Assembly: GCA_036874045.1 (NCBI GenBank)
Contig: CM072335.1
Location: 21,397,501 to 21,461,500, forward strand
DNA: 64,000 nucleotides
Origin: Cymodocea nodosa
Lineage: Eukaryota; Streptophyta; Magnoliopsida; Alismatales; Cymodoceaceae
Direction: 5' to 3'
The notes under the pieces are model-generated. The model saw only the letters and a program-made list of their open reading frames with translations, was not told where the DNA came from and made no database searches. Below, piece after piece: positions 50,501 to 55,934 of this stretch (position 1 is the first letter of the stretch; each line of letters begins with the position of its first letter). A program made the position numbers and the translations under genes.

Positions 50501-51215
50501 TCTTGACAAATACCACTATCATAACCCAGCCACCAATTATTGAACAAGAAGGAATATAATACCTCTTTTATTGTTTGGAATAAATCGCGCACGGCAAGGG
50601 GTATTACACCAGGTTCACCTCGCGTTCCTCTCATTGTATACGTCTTTCCACTACTTGTTTGCCCGTACGCAAACACGGTGCCTATGAAAACACAAACAGG
50701 TGGCAAAATTAGAAGGTGTGCAATCTCCAACCAACCAGTTGCCTTGCTATGATAGCACTTGGAGACACACGCACAGGAGTCCCAAAGTTCCATCATTACC
50801 GGCAAATTCTCGAACAGAAGTACCAAATCTACAAGTTCGAACAAAGCACGCAAGGCCAGAAACGAGAGAGAGTGATCGTCAACAACTAGTCCACCCTTAC
50901 CATTGAACCCACGGACAGCAGACTCGACGATAGCCTTAGTACGCTCCTCGTAGACATCCACAGTCTTGCACTCTTCTCCGAAAACCCTATCTTTTCGGTT
51001 GCAGAAAGAGAGGTAAAACGAAAGCTTTGGTCAGTCGTTCGATCCAGGCAGGACTAAATAAAGGTTCTGCGTTTGGCACATATACCGAAAGAGAAGTTGG
51101 TGGATTGGTTGGAATAGCGGATGGTGTTGCCGGAGATCCTCCAGGGACTAGACGTAGCATCCTCGGGTAAGAGTGGCCTCGCTCGGACGACGACGTAGAT
51201 ACGATCCATGGACAT
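8171..51215 (-). CDS. KIN7O: CENP-E-like mitotic kinesin, KIN-7 family (KIN-7O-like), 30 exons
   Basis: Microtubule plus-end motor of the KIN-7/CENP-E class, expected to act on mitotic chromosomes or the spindle. Exons (minus): 51215-51086, 50990-50901, 50681-50563, 50239-50126, 50015-49934, 49783-49716, 49630-49556, 49453-49308, 49217-49115, 48902-48822, 48670-48602, 48513-48454, 48358-48200, 28593-28345, 28232-28074, 27994-27890, 27442-27356, 27239-27090, 24490-24377, 24305-24219, 23873-23670, 23583-23437, 21476-21270, 21182-21093, 21001-20864, 14531-14443, 10660-10582, 9120-9001, 8920-8849, 8428-8171. Every border is GT-AG and all phases join, giving 3651 bases: 1216 residues plus TAG. Start: MSMDRI at 51215, or the second ATG at 51209 (MDRI, better context, closer to the family's usual start). 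The motor is residues 1-336; the rest is coiled coil. No disabling change was seen, so the gene looks functional. Unverified: whether a small exon lies hidden in the 19.6 kb intron 13. Confidence 0.93.
9641..9860 (+). repeat. Dispersed LINE-derived-looking repeat, copy 1
   Basis: In intron 27. It shares CAACCACATGAATCTTTTTTTCCAAATATTTCTATT-type wording and the downstream AAGTGGTTTTAAG..CTAC blocks with a second copy at 46825-47010. Both are led by AACAA-rich sequence. Similar blocks occur in many angiosperm genomes as LINE 3' fragments; this assignment is from memory. Confidence 0.4.
10740..11100. other. AT-rich part of intron 26, no gene
   Basis: A short GCACCTAGGTCATAAGGCACC motif near 10826 resembles the GGCGCC-rich ends of some plant miniature transposons, but no complete element can be bounded. 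Otherwise nothing is seen. Confidence 0.25.
11103..12501 (-). mobile_element. Miniature non-autonomous LTR element, copy A (copia-type primer site)
   Basis: In element orientation (minus): a 5' LTR of about 150 bases at 12501-12352 beginning TGTTGGAGTG, then TGGTATCAGAGCC (initiator-Met tRNA primer site, 12351-12339), then GAGAGTTTAAAAAATG. Near 11103 a short 3' LTR start (TGCTAAGAGTATATTAATG) follows a purine tract; the rest of that LTR is missing. No gag-pol is visible. The T-rich block at about 11380-11480 and the sequence near the primer site match copy B at 21620-23179, but the middle does not. A short-LTR, gag-pol-less element is of TRIM/LARD type. Sense orientation relative to the kinesin. 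Confidence 0.6.
11629..11931 (-). other. Unrecognised protein-like segment inside miniature LTR element A
   Basis: A 100-codon open frame with plausible protein composition: [20 protein letters not shown], then [19 protein letters not shown], then [13 protein letters not shown] do not recognise it. It lies in the part of element A not shared with element B, so it may be captured host sequence; chance is also possible. Confidence 0.3.
12540..13790 (+). mobile_element. Ty1/copia 3' fragment
   Basis: Degraded reverse transcriptase and RNase H wording in copia order (KKPIYGLKQSP-like near 12580, YTNDILVTW-like near 12740, RNase H-like text to about 13550), then a purine tract AAGGGAGGAG at 13580 and an LTR start TGTTAAGTG at 13590. 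The 5' half is missing. Heavily broken, old. Its left end abuts the LTR of miniature element A at 12501. Confidence 0.65.
13800..15105. other. Intron sequence around exon 26, nothing further recognised
   Basis: Apart from exon 26 (14531-14443) and a short (TA)n run near 14386-14400, I see no gene, RNA or element boundary here. The last five bases, CCATA, are the left target duplication of the following element. Confidence 0.4.
15106..15393 (+). repeat. 5' LTR of the chromovirus
   Basis: Begins TGTAACAAACTATTTC, ends CCATTGTA two bases before the primer-binding site. Pairs with 19833-20123. Confidence 0.9.
19833..20123 (+). repeat. 3' LTR of the chromovirus
   Basis: Begins TGTAACAAACCATTTC, ends CCTGCTGCA, followed at once by the CCATA target duplication. 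Confidence 0.9.
20129..20860. other. AT-rich intron 25 remainder, no gene
   Basis: Nothing recognised between the chromovirus and exon 25. Confidence 0.4.
20864..24490 (-). CDS. KIN7O: Kinesin coiled-coil exons 19-25
   Basis: Residues 683-1011, almost pure coiled coil: [86 protein letters not shown] (quoted in parts), [35 protein letters not shown] and [18 protein letters not shown]. For exon 22 I chose the acceptor at CTTAAG|AGTGAG because it keeps phase zero; an AG a few bases upstream does not. Intron 22 holds a 1.56 kb miniature LTR element. Confidence 0.9.
21620..23179 (-). mobile_element. Miniature non-autonomous LTR element, copy B
   Basis: In element orientation (minus): a 5' LTR of about 152 bases (23179-23028) beginning TGTTAGAGTAAATAAC, a decayed initiator-Met-type primer site (about 23027-23011), a variable middle, a purine tract GAAGAGGAGAAG at about 21779-21768, and a 3' LTR (about 21767-21620). 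Both LTRs share CCACACACAC and ACAAAGAC/AATGCCTCTATAT blocks. No gag-pol is visible. Ends match copy A at 11103-12501, the middle does not. It fills most of kinesin intron 22, in sense orientation to the gene. The two LTRs have diverged clearly, so this is an old insertion. Confidence 0.6.
24491..25069. other. Left part of kinesin intron 18, no gene
   Basis: AT-rich intron sequence downstream of exon 18 in gene order. Nothing recognised. Confidence 0.4.
25070..25870 (+). other. GC-rich island in kinesin intron 18, coding-like but unrecognised
   Basis: Base composition is clearly richer in G and C than the flanks. Open frames at 25350-25571 and 25641-25832 on the plus strand have protein-like composition ([40 protein letters not shown]). 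I do not recognise a family. It may be a captured gene fragment or the coding part of an old insertion. No terminal repeats could be bounded. Antisense to the kinesin. Confidence 0.35.
25925..26450. repeat. GC-rich repeat-like block with a long poly-G run
   Basis: It begins near an inverted repeat GCGCCAATA / TATTGGTGC (about 25941-25966). GTGCA/TGCAC-rich text follows, then a G-run about 23 long interrupted by A and a second run at about 26343-26378. Open frames on both strands across this block come from simple composition, not genes. Possibly part of the same insertion as 25070-25870. Confidence 0.4.
26450..27089. other. AT-rich intron 18 remainder, no gene
   Basis: Nothing recognised between the GC-rich block and exon 18. 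Confidence 0.4.
27090..28593 (-). CDS. KIN7O: Kinesin stalk exons 14-18
   Basis: Residues 433-682. Exon 14 ([12 protein letters not shown] to KNSRLLK) is less coiled-coil-like and contains [12 protein letters not shown], a short block I recall from other plant KIN-7 tails. Exon 15 ends [14 protein letters not shown] and exon 16 continues [25 protein letters not shown], again matching family wording. Exons 17-18 carry [13 protein letters not shown] and the [15 protein letters not shown] helix. Phases are all zero. This block follows the 19.6 kb intron 13 and precedes the 2.6 kb intron 18. Confidence 0.9.
28888..28920 (+). repeat. Short (TTGGA)n microsatellite
   Basis: TTTGGATTGGATTGGATTGG followed by a variant unit, in kinesin intron 13. 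Confidence 0.6.
29735..31040 (-). mobile_element. Ty1/copia 3' fragments with two LTR-like copies, minus strand
   Basis: In element orientation: an LTR start TGTTAGAGTG at 29895 preceded by the purine tract GAGGGAGAG, with LTR text to about 29740. Upstream (29900-30840) is decayed RNase H and reverse transcriptase text. A second LTR-like copy at about 30925-31037 shares ACCCTAATTC.ATTGATACAAAG and ATAGACACAATG blocks with the first. The layout suggests a nested or tandem remnant. Heavily broken, old. Confidence 0.55.
31040..34730. other. Intron 13 sequence with scattered short repeats, no gene
   Basis: Seen: repeats of CTAGCACA.CCCAACACAA / GGCTAGCACAACTC at about 31980-32165, a CATGGCATAAATCAGC doublet near 32812 and 32858, and GGGTTAGATTGGG-type text at 34190-34340 resembling hAT-like dispersed repeats. 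No open frame has a recognisable product and no element could be bounded. Confidence 0.35.
37440..39502 (-). repeat. Downstream LTR plus primer-site copy of the F-box element
   Basis: Starts TGTTTAGAATG at 39502 directly after the purine tract. It extends through TGGCGTCGTTGTCGGGGACT near 37490 to about 37440, where it stops matching. Confidence 0.8.
39503..41655 (-). other. Non-coding 3' part of the F-box element
   Basis: AT-rich. It contains a run GTATAGGGGGGAGGTAA on the minus strand near 40810, resembling a second purine tract, and a T/A-rich tract near 41220-41290. No protein is recognised. Confidence 0.5.
41656..42475 (-). pseudogene. F-box protein gene copy (F-box plus F-box-associated region) captured in an LTR element
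   Basis: The minus-strand start [20 protein letters not shown], followed by [17 protein letters not shown], fits the F-box consensus (LP-x-[DE]-L-x-x-x-L-x-x-L-x-x-K-x-x-x-R-x-x-x-V-x-K). Downstream text has features of plant F-box-associated beta-propeller-like domains: [10 protein letters not shown] early, NRSWIEN in the middle, then ILDGYIYLV and [18 protein letters not shown]-box proteins bind SKP1 and choose targets for SCF ubiquitin ligases; this region would be the target-binding part. It is in sense with the element and starts about 180 bases inside the 5' LTR/primer site. It is broken (about two interruptions), so a full protein is unlikely today. It could be a family-wide cargo gene or a one-off capture. 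Confidence 0.75.
42612..44676 (-). repeat. Upstream LTR plus primer site of the F-box element
   Basis: Starts TGTTTAGAATG at 44676. The LTR proper ends near 42651, before TGGCACCGTTGCTGGGG. Shared sequence with the other copy runs on to about 42612 (TTTTCACAT). Confidence 0.8.
46353..46815. repeat. Tandem duplication of about 245 bases in intron 13
   Basis: Two copies (about 46353-46590 and 46600-46815) share blocks AAGCTTAGTAGTAT, CTCTTACAATCATAA/CTCCTACAATCATAA, TTTTGACTTTAG, CCATTT.GCAACTTGC and TCCAAGAAATT. A fainter third stretch may follow near 47000-47150. Function unknown. Confidence 0.6.
46825..47010 (+). repeat. Dispersed LINE-derived-looking repeat, copy 2
   Basis: In intron 13. 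Led by AACAACAACAATACAATTCC, then GGTTGACCACATGAATCC, TTTCCCAAATATTTCTATTC and AAGTGGTTTTAAGTCTACC. Same orientation as copy 1 at 9641-9860. Confidence 0.4.
47010..48199. other. 5' end of kinesin intron 13, no gene
   Basis: AT-rich sequence right after the exon 13 donor in gene order. Nothing recognised. Confidence 0.4.
48200..48670 (-). CDS. KIN7O: Kinesin neck and first coiled-coil exons 11-13
   Basis: Residues 337-432 of the kinesin. Exon 11 reads [19 protein letters not shown], a segment strongly shared with plant KIN-7O proteins just after the motor. Exon 12 ([14 protein letters not shown]) and exon 13 ([20 protein letters not shown]) give a heptad-rich helix likely to start dimerisation. 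Exon 13 ends with AAT CAG before GT at 48199, the donor of the giant intron. Confidence 0.93.
48822..51215 (-). CDS. KIN7O: Kinesin motor-domain exons 1-10
   Basis: Part of the gene above, residues 1-336. Visible motifs in order: VVVRARPL at the first beta strand (about 8-15), [17 protein letters not shown] (about 43-59), P-loop GQTSSGKT (80-87), [15 protein letters not shown] (about 123-137), switch [11 protein letters not shown] (187-196), switch II DLAGSE (230-235), the relay-region segment [12 protein letters not shown] (about 254-265), and the microtubule-binding segment [19 protein letters not shown]. All nucleotide- and tubulin-contact motifs are present, so an active ATPase motor is expected. 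Exons are short and tightly spaced (introns 80-330 bases), unlike the tail. The exon 1/2 join splits the Asp codon of FDRVFG, and the exon 2/3 join splits the Gly of [11 protein letters not shown]. Confidence 0.95.
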
Positions 51216-51253
51216 GGAAGGTCTGAAGGGGGAGACTGAATTCGAACTTTAGG

Positions 51254-51262
51254 TTTGGCGCC
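51254..51262 (+). promoter_or_regulatory. E2F-type site upstream of the kinesin start
   Basis: TTTGGCGCC matches the plant E2F consensus TTTSSCGC and lies 39 bases upstream of the first ATG. Cell-cycle genes often use such sites. Role inferred. Confidence 0.5.
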
Positions 51263-51323
51263 TTTTCTTACTCTGAAAAAGTTTAAGAATTCAATCAATA
51301 TATTTTATAGAATAGAAAAAAAT

Positions 51324-51333
51324 TATTTATATA
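51324..51333 (-). promoter_or_regulatory. Candidate TATA box of the kinesin gene
   Basis: TATATAAATA on the minus strand lies about 110 bases upstream of the ATG at 51215. Spacing is reasonable for a short 5' UTR. The flank is AT-rich, so chance occurrence is possible. Confidence 0.4.
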
Positions 51334-51899
51334 ATATTTATTAAATGAAAAAATTATTTGCGTCGATACATATATGGTTACATTGATTTTGCAGGTGTAA
51401 TTTTCAAATTGAAGATAATAAAGATATTGAGATTGAAGGCAATATTAGAAGAGAAATATAAGAAATAAATACTGATCCATACATTGATATGGAAGTTCCT
51501 TTAAAAATGTTGTATATATATATGCAAGGATAAAAGAATTCTCAATTATAAATGATTGGAATAGAAAATCCAAAATACTAGTGAATTGCTAGTACATAAT
51601 TTTATTTGTTACAAACGAAGGGTAAAAACTTTGAATGATAAACATGAGTTAGGAAAAGAAATAATTAAACGAATAAATGTCTAATGGAATTGTACAACAA
51701 AGTTATATGTTGATCGCAAAAAAACATAATCATATATTTACATTATCTTATTACGATCGATATGTTAAGATCTTACGAAAAAAACATCTTCTATTGCAAG
51801 AAGATTAGTTACTACCTTATCTAATTGTGACATTGAACATTCTAAAATGGTTGATGTCATTTCAAACGTTACTTTTGAAGATGTATGTGCTCAATAAGT

Positions 51900-53180
51900 T
51901 ACAATAAAGAGGAGAAAAATACTACAAAATAATATTGTTAAAGAATGTATAACAATGATAAAGTATTTTCATAAGTATCTAATTTTTTTCTTTCAACTTG
52001 AATTAGATGAAGATTGCACGTTTAGAAATGTTTTTTGGGTAGAAGAAAGAGCTTGAGAGGCATCCAGTAAATTTCGAGATATTTTTATATTTGACAAAAT
52101 ATATATGACAAATAATTTCAAGATGTCTTCTGCACAATTTAATGCTATTAATCATCATAAACAATATGCATCAATTGGTTGTACTTTACTAGCAAATGAG
52201 ACTAAAGAAACTTTTCGCTTATTATTTACTACATTTCTTACATGCATGCATGGGAAGAATCCAAAAGTCATCGTTATAGATCAAGATAAGGTAATGAATT
52301 ACCATTAATCATATGTTAGAGTTAAGAATGAATGTAAATTTCAAGATCGATTACAATAAAGTAATATATGAATTGAAATGTCCTATAAAATTTGAAAATG
52401 AATGGGAGTTATTAGAAAAAATATATTCAACAACATGTGACAATTCTTGGCTCAATGAAATGTATGATATTTGTGGTCATTAGGTTCATTATTATTTCTT
52501 GAAAGATATTTTCATGGTTGGCATAACTACAACTTAAAGAGTTAAAAGTGTAAATACATCTTTTGATAGATATGTTTCATTCTCAAACTCTTATATCAGA
52601 GTTTGTCATTCAGTATGACAATACATTATCAACATGTTGTGAATTAAAAAAAGAAAAGAAAACGTGTAAATACTGGCAATGAAACCTAATTTGATGTTTT
52701 ACTCACTTATTAAAATCAAAGCTACTGAGTATTATACAAGGTTCTTACTATTACAAAATGAAATAAGGAAAATAATACTAGATGTTACTCAAAAAATAAG
52801 TAAAGTAGACAATAAAAGCACATTATGTAATTTGGAAACCAGAAATTCAAAGCAGCCGTAAAACTGTAATTTTGAAAATTGAGGTTGATTTCAAGGTAAG
52901 ATGTTCATGCAAAAAAATTTAAACATAATATGGATTTACCACCTAGATTTGTAGCGAAAGATCTATTTACAACGATAATATGGATTTACTACCTAGATTT
53001 GTAGCGAAAGATCTATTTACAACGATAATATGGATTTACCATAGATTTGTAGCGAAAGATCTATTTACAATACAAAATAAAAAGAAAGACTTCCAAACAG
53101 TGAACGAATTAAAACTGGTGTTGAAATTGCATAGATTGAAAAGTAGAAAGAGAAGAAGGTATAAAAACTGTAGTTGATTG
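51900..53180 (+). pseudogene. FAR1/FHY3-type MULE transposase remnant
   Basis: Text near 52100-52310 reads FNAINHHKQYASIGCTLLAN, then ETKETFRLLFTTFLTCM and NPKVIVIDQDKVM, which fits the DDE-containing MULE transposase domain of FAR1-related proteins (typically VNHHxQSxxFGCALLxDE..F.WLFxTW..AM....PxxIxTDxDxAM). The Asp in TDxD-like IDQDK is visible. Later text near 52680-52860 (YYTRFLLLQNEIRKI) fits the region before the SWIM zinc finger. The coding frame is interrupted repeatedly, and no terminal inverted repeats were found. It is divergent from the kinesin start, about 700 bases upstream of it. Not expected to be active. Confidence 0.7.
52925..53070 (+). repeat. Three-copy 50-base tandem repeat
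   Basis: TGGATTTACC/TGGATTTACT starts at 52931, 52981 and 53031 (period 50). Each unit contains GTAGCGAAAGATCTATTTAC. The third copy is two bases shorter. The near-identity of the units shows a recent local duplication in the MULE remnant. Confidence 0.9.
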
Positions 53181-54690
53181 GAACATTATATCACTACTTG
53201 TCTGAATGTAGGTTAATTTCAGTACATCAAATGCAATTTTTTTTTTTTATTGTTAAGCCAATGGATTTGATAGACTCAACTCTTATAGGTTCTACTCGAA
53301 TAGTTGGAGAGTAAAGAGAGACTTCGTCTACCTAAACCGTGATAATATTAACTTTTCCTTTACAAACCATCTATATCATGAAAAAATGTGGCACACCTAG
53401 ACCTACAAGTTAAGTAACGATAACGTTATTTTTTTTAAAAGTTGCCTACAAGATTTTATAGATCCTCTTGAGGTTACGTACTTTATATGCCTTTGGATTC
53501 CTTCGTTAACAGATAACACAGGAATCATCGATCCTGAAGTGAACGAGAAAGGGTATGCTAGTTTCTGTCAAATGTTGGTTGATGTATTAAAGTCTGCGAT
53601 CTTAGCTTCTTCTTTTTTCATTTTTATGATTAATTATTATAGCTAAAATCTAATTTAGTGCCTTTTTTTGTAGTTCATAAAATTTGGTAACTTAATGGTG
53701 TGACATCTGAAATGGAAGTAACAATTTTGTCTCAGTTAAAAGTGGTTAGGAAGCTTGGGCACTTTCATGATTATTATTTTTGAATAATTTTTTGTATTTT
53801 GCTACCATTAATTCTAATGAATTCCCAATCATTTAAAACTATATTAACTTGGAAGTGGTTATGATAATTTTTGCTGTTGAGTAGGGACTAGAGTGTATCA
53901 AGGATCATGCACAATATCGAACATACATGTTGCCATTGAGCAGCAACATTGTACAAAGGACAAATTAGACTTCTCTAGCTACATTGGTGTCATTTTGGAG
54001 TTGGTTGGGAAGAGTGAATTGTTAACTTAGCTTTAAAATGTGTGGTGTTATTATTCAAGGCATCACTAAGGGAATGCTCAATAGGCTTCTTGAATAACCT
54101 TTCGAAAATAAGCTGCATATTGTCATTGTATGTTCTACAATATTTTTAAATGTGTTTTACAAATAGAAGAGCTTTAATGTAAATGTTACTTCTGTAAATG
54201 TATGGTTTGACATTGTTTTGATGTACTGACATATTGAAACAAAATTTGAATGAACTCTTAAACTACAATGAAGTCATCTATTGGTTCTAATTGAATTGTA
54301 TTATGGTTGGATACATTGTCTTTATGATTTTGATAAAATCTCTAGGGAATTAATTATTCTAATTAAAGGTAATGAAGATCGGATCTTCCTTACCTTTATA
54401 AAAAATGAAAGGACAGGTGATATCTTTAATTGTTCTAATTGATCTTTTTTACCTCTAACAAAAGATAAATAAATAAATTATGAAATTTTGAGAAACGGAA
54501 ATTTAAAATTCAAAATGTAAAATAAAATACTTTAAAGTTAAAACACAAATATCTAAAGTATGAAAATTTAAATATGAAATGGAAAAAATATTAGATCTCA
54601 AGGAAATGAAGATACCCTAGATATAAAATATACTAACTCGTAATATCTAAAATAAAATTAAACATTTTTGATATAAGATATGAATATATA
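53180..54690. other. Unassigned region between MULE remnant and tandem repeats
   Basis: AT-rich with no recognised gene. Some stretches (53440-53590, 53880-54120) have less biased composition and may be decayed coding sequence, but no family is evident. Confidence 0.3.
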
Positions 54691-54699
54691 TCTAAAACT

Positions 54700-55150
54700 A
54701 AAAAAAAATCAGTCTAACTATATTTAGAGTTCGATCAAATTAAACCATGAAATTGAAAAACAAGAAGATTGATCTAACTAAATTTAAAGTTCGGTTAGAC
54801 TGAATCGTAAAATTAAAAAAAAAAAGAGAAAGAAAAAAAATTGATTAAACCAAGTTTAAAGTTTGGTTAAATCTAGATTTTAAAAAAAAAGATTAGTTTG
54901 ACTAAATTTAAAGTTCAGTCTGACTAAACTTTAAAAAAAAAAAATTGGTTTGATTGAATTTAAAGTTTGGTCAAACTAATCCTTGAAGGATAAAAGGGAA
55001 AATTTGATCCAACCAAATTTAGGGTTCGATTAGTTTAAATTGTAAATTAAACAAAAAAGGAGAATCACTCCAATTGAATTTAAAGTTCCAAGAGACTAAA
55101 CCTTGAAAAAAAAAAGGTAAAAGAGAGATCGATCAAACTAAACACAAAAA
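54700..55150 (+). repeat. Degenerate tandem repeat of about 60 bases (AATTTAAAGTTCGGTT units)
   Basis: About seven or eight units. Each has a variant of GATTGAATTTAAAGTTCGGTC followed by AAACTAA and an A-rich spacer. The GGTT..AACT arms are partly complementary, like the CCGAA repeat at 5640-6000 in style. It may be the non-coding part of a decayed LTR element. Confidence 0.65.
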
Positions 55151-55199
55151 AAAAATCATAACATTAAAAAAAATGAATAAATGAAAATAAAAATGAAAT

Positions 55200-55645
55200 A
55201 TAGATAGTTAAAGTAAATGAATCTAAAAATATAAATATCTACGATAAAAAAATCAAATATCTTAGATGTCACATATAAAATGTCCAAGGTGGATATAAAT
55301 ATATTTTTTAATATAAAACAAAAACACTTTTTAGATATAAAATAAAAAATATCTAAAATAGAAACTTAAAATATTTTAGGTATAAAACATATAATCCTAA
55401 AATAAATTAAAACATTTTAGATATGACATATCAAAATCTAAGATAAAATTAAAAATATTTTAGATATAAATACAAGTATCTAAAATAAAATAAAATTAAA
55501 TATATATATAAATAATATAAATACCTAAAATGAAGTAAAATGTAACTCTCTAAAATGAAAATCACATATTTTAGGTATAAGTATCTAAGATAATTAGAAT
55601 ATCTCAAATATAAATATCTAAAAATAAGAACTTCTTCGATAAGAA
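55200..55645 (+). repeat. Degenerate ATATCTAAAATAAA short tandem repeat
   Basis: Many units of TATCTAAAATA / TTTTAGATATAAA at roughly 25-35-base spacing. Pure A/T-rich simple-repeat tract. Confidence 0.65.
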
Positions 55646-55664
55646 GAAAAAATAAATGTTCAAC

Positions 55665-55925
55665 TGATGAAAATTGACAAACCTGATAGTTTCAATTGTA
55701 CAAGAGGAATTTCTACAAGAAGAAGCACATTTATAGCAAGAGAAACAAGTATAGGAAGAAGATTTTGTACAGGAAGAAATAAACATATAGCTACAAGAAA
55801 ACGATTGTGTACAAGAACAACTTCACTCATTACAAGAAGAAATAATATAGATTGTACAGGAAACATATTTACAAGATGTACAGGATACAATTATACAAGC
55901 AGAGAGTATACATGAAGAAATTCAA
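55665..55925 (+). repeat. TACAAGAAGAAA tandem repeat next to an LTR start
   Basis: About ten units of (G)TACAAGARGAAA with short spacers, running into GAAGAAATTCAAGAAGAG, a purine-rich tract just before the LTR at 55935. It may be an expanded polypurine region. Confidence 0.6.
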
Positions 55926-55934
55926 GAAGAGTTT

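Noticed and set aside
50413-50961. Long minus-strand open frame spanning exons 2 and 3 as one coding stretch
   Set aside because: The middle is intron (donor GTAAGG at 50900, acceptor at 50682). Splicing restores [16 protein letters not shown].
50987-51298. Minus-strand open frame over kinesin exon 1 (MIEFLNFFRVRKGAKPKV...)
   Set aside because: It reads exon 1 in a different frame. The frame starting at 51215/51209 gives VVVRARPL and joins exon 2 as [10 protein letters not shown], the known motor start.
54700-55150. Possible CRISPR-like regular repeat
   Set aside because: Units are diverged and spacers are A-rich low complexity; this is plant nuclear DNA with no cas genes.
55604-55915. Cys/Ser-rich and Arg/Thr-rich open frames on both strands
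   Set aside because: Shadows of the TACAAGAAGAAA tandem repeat.
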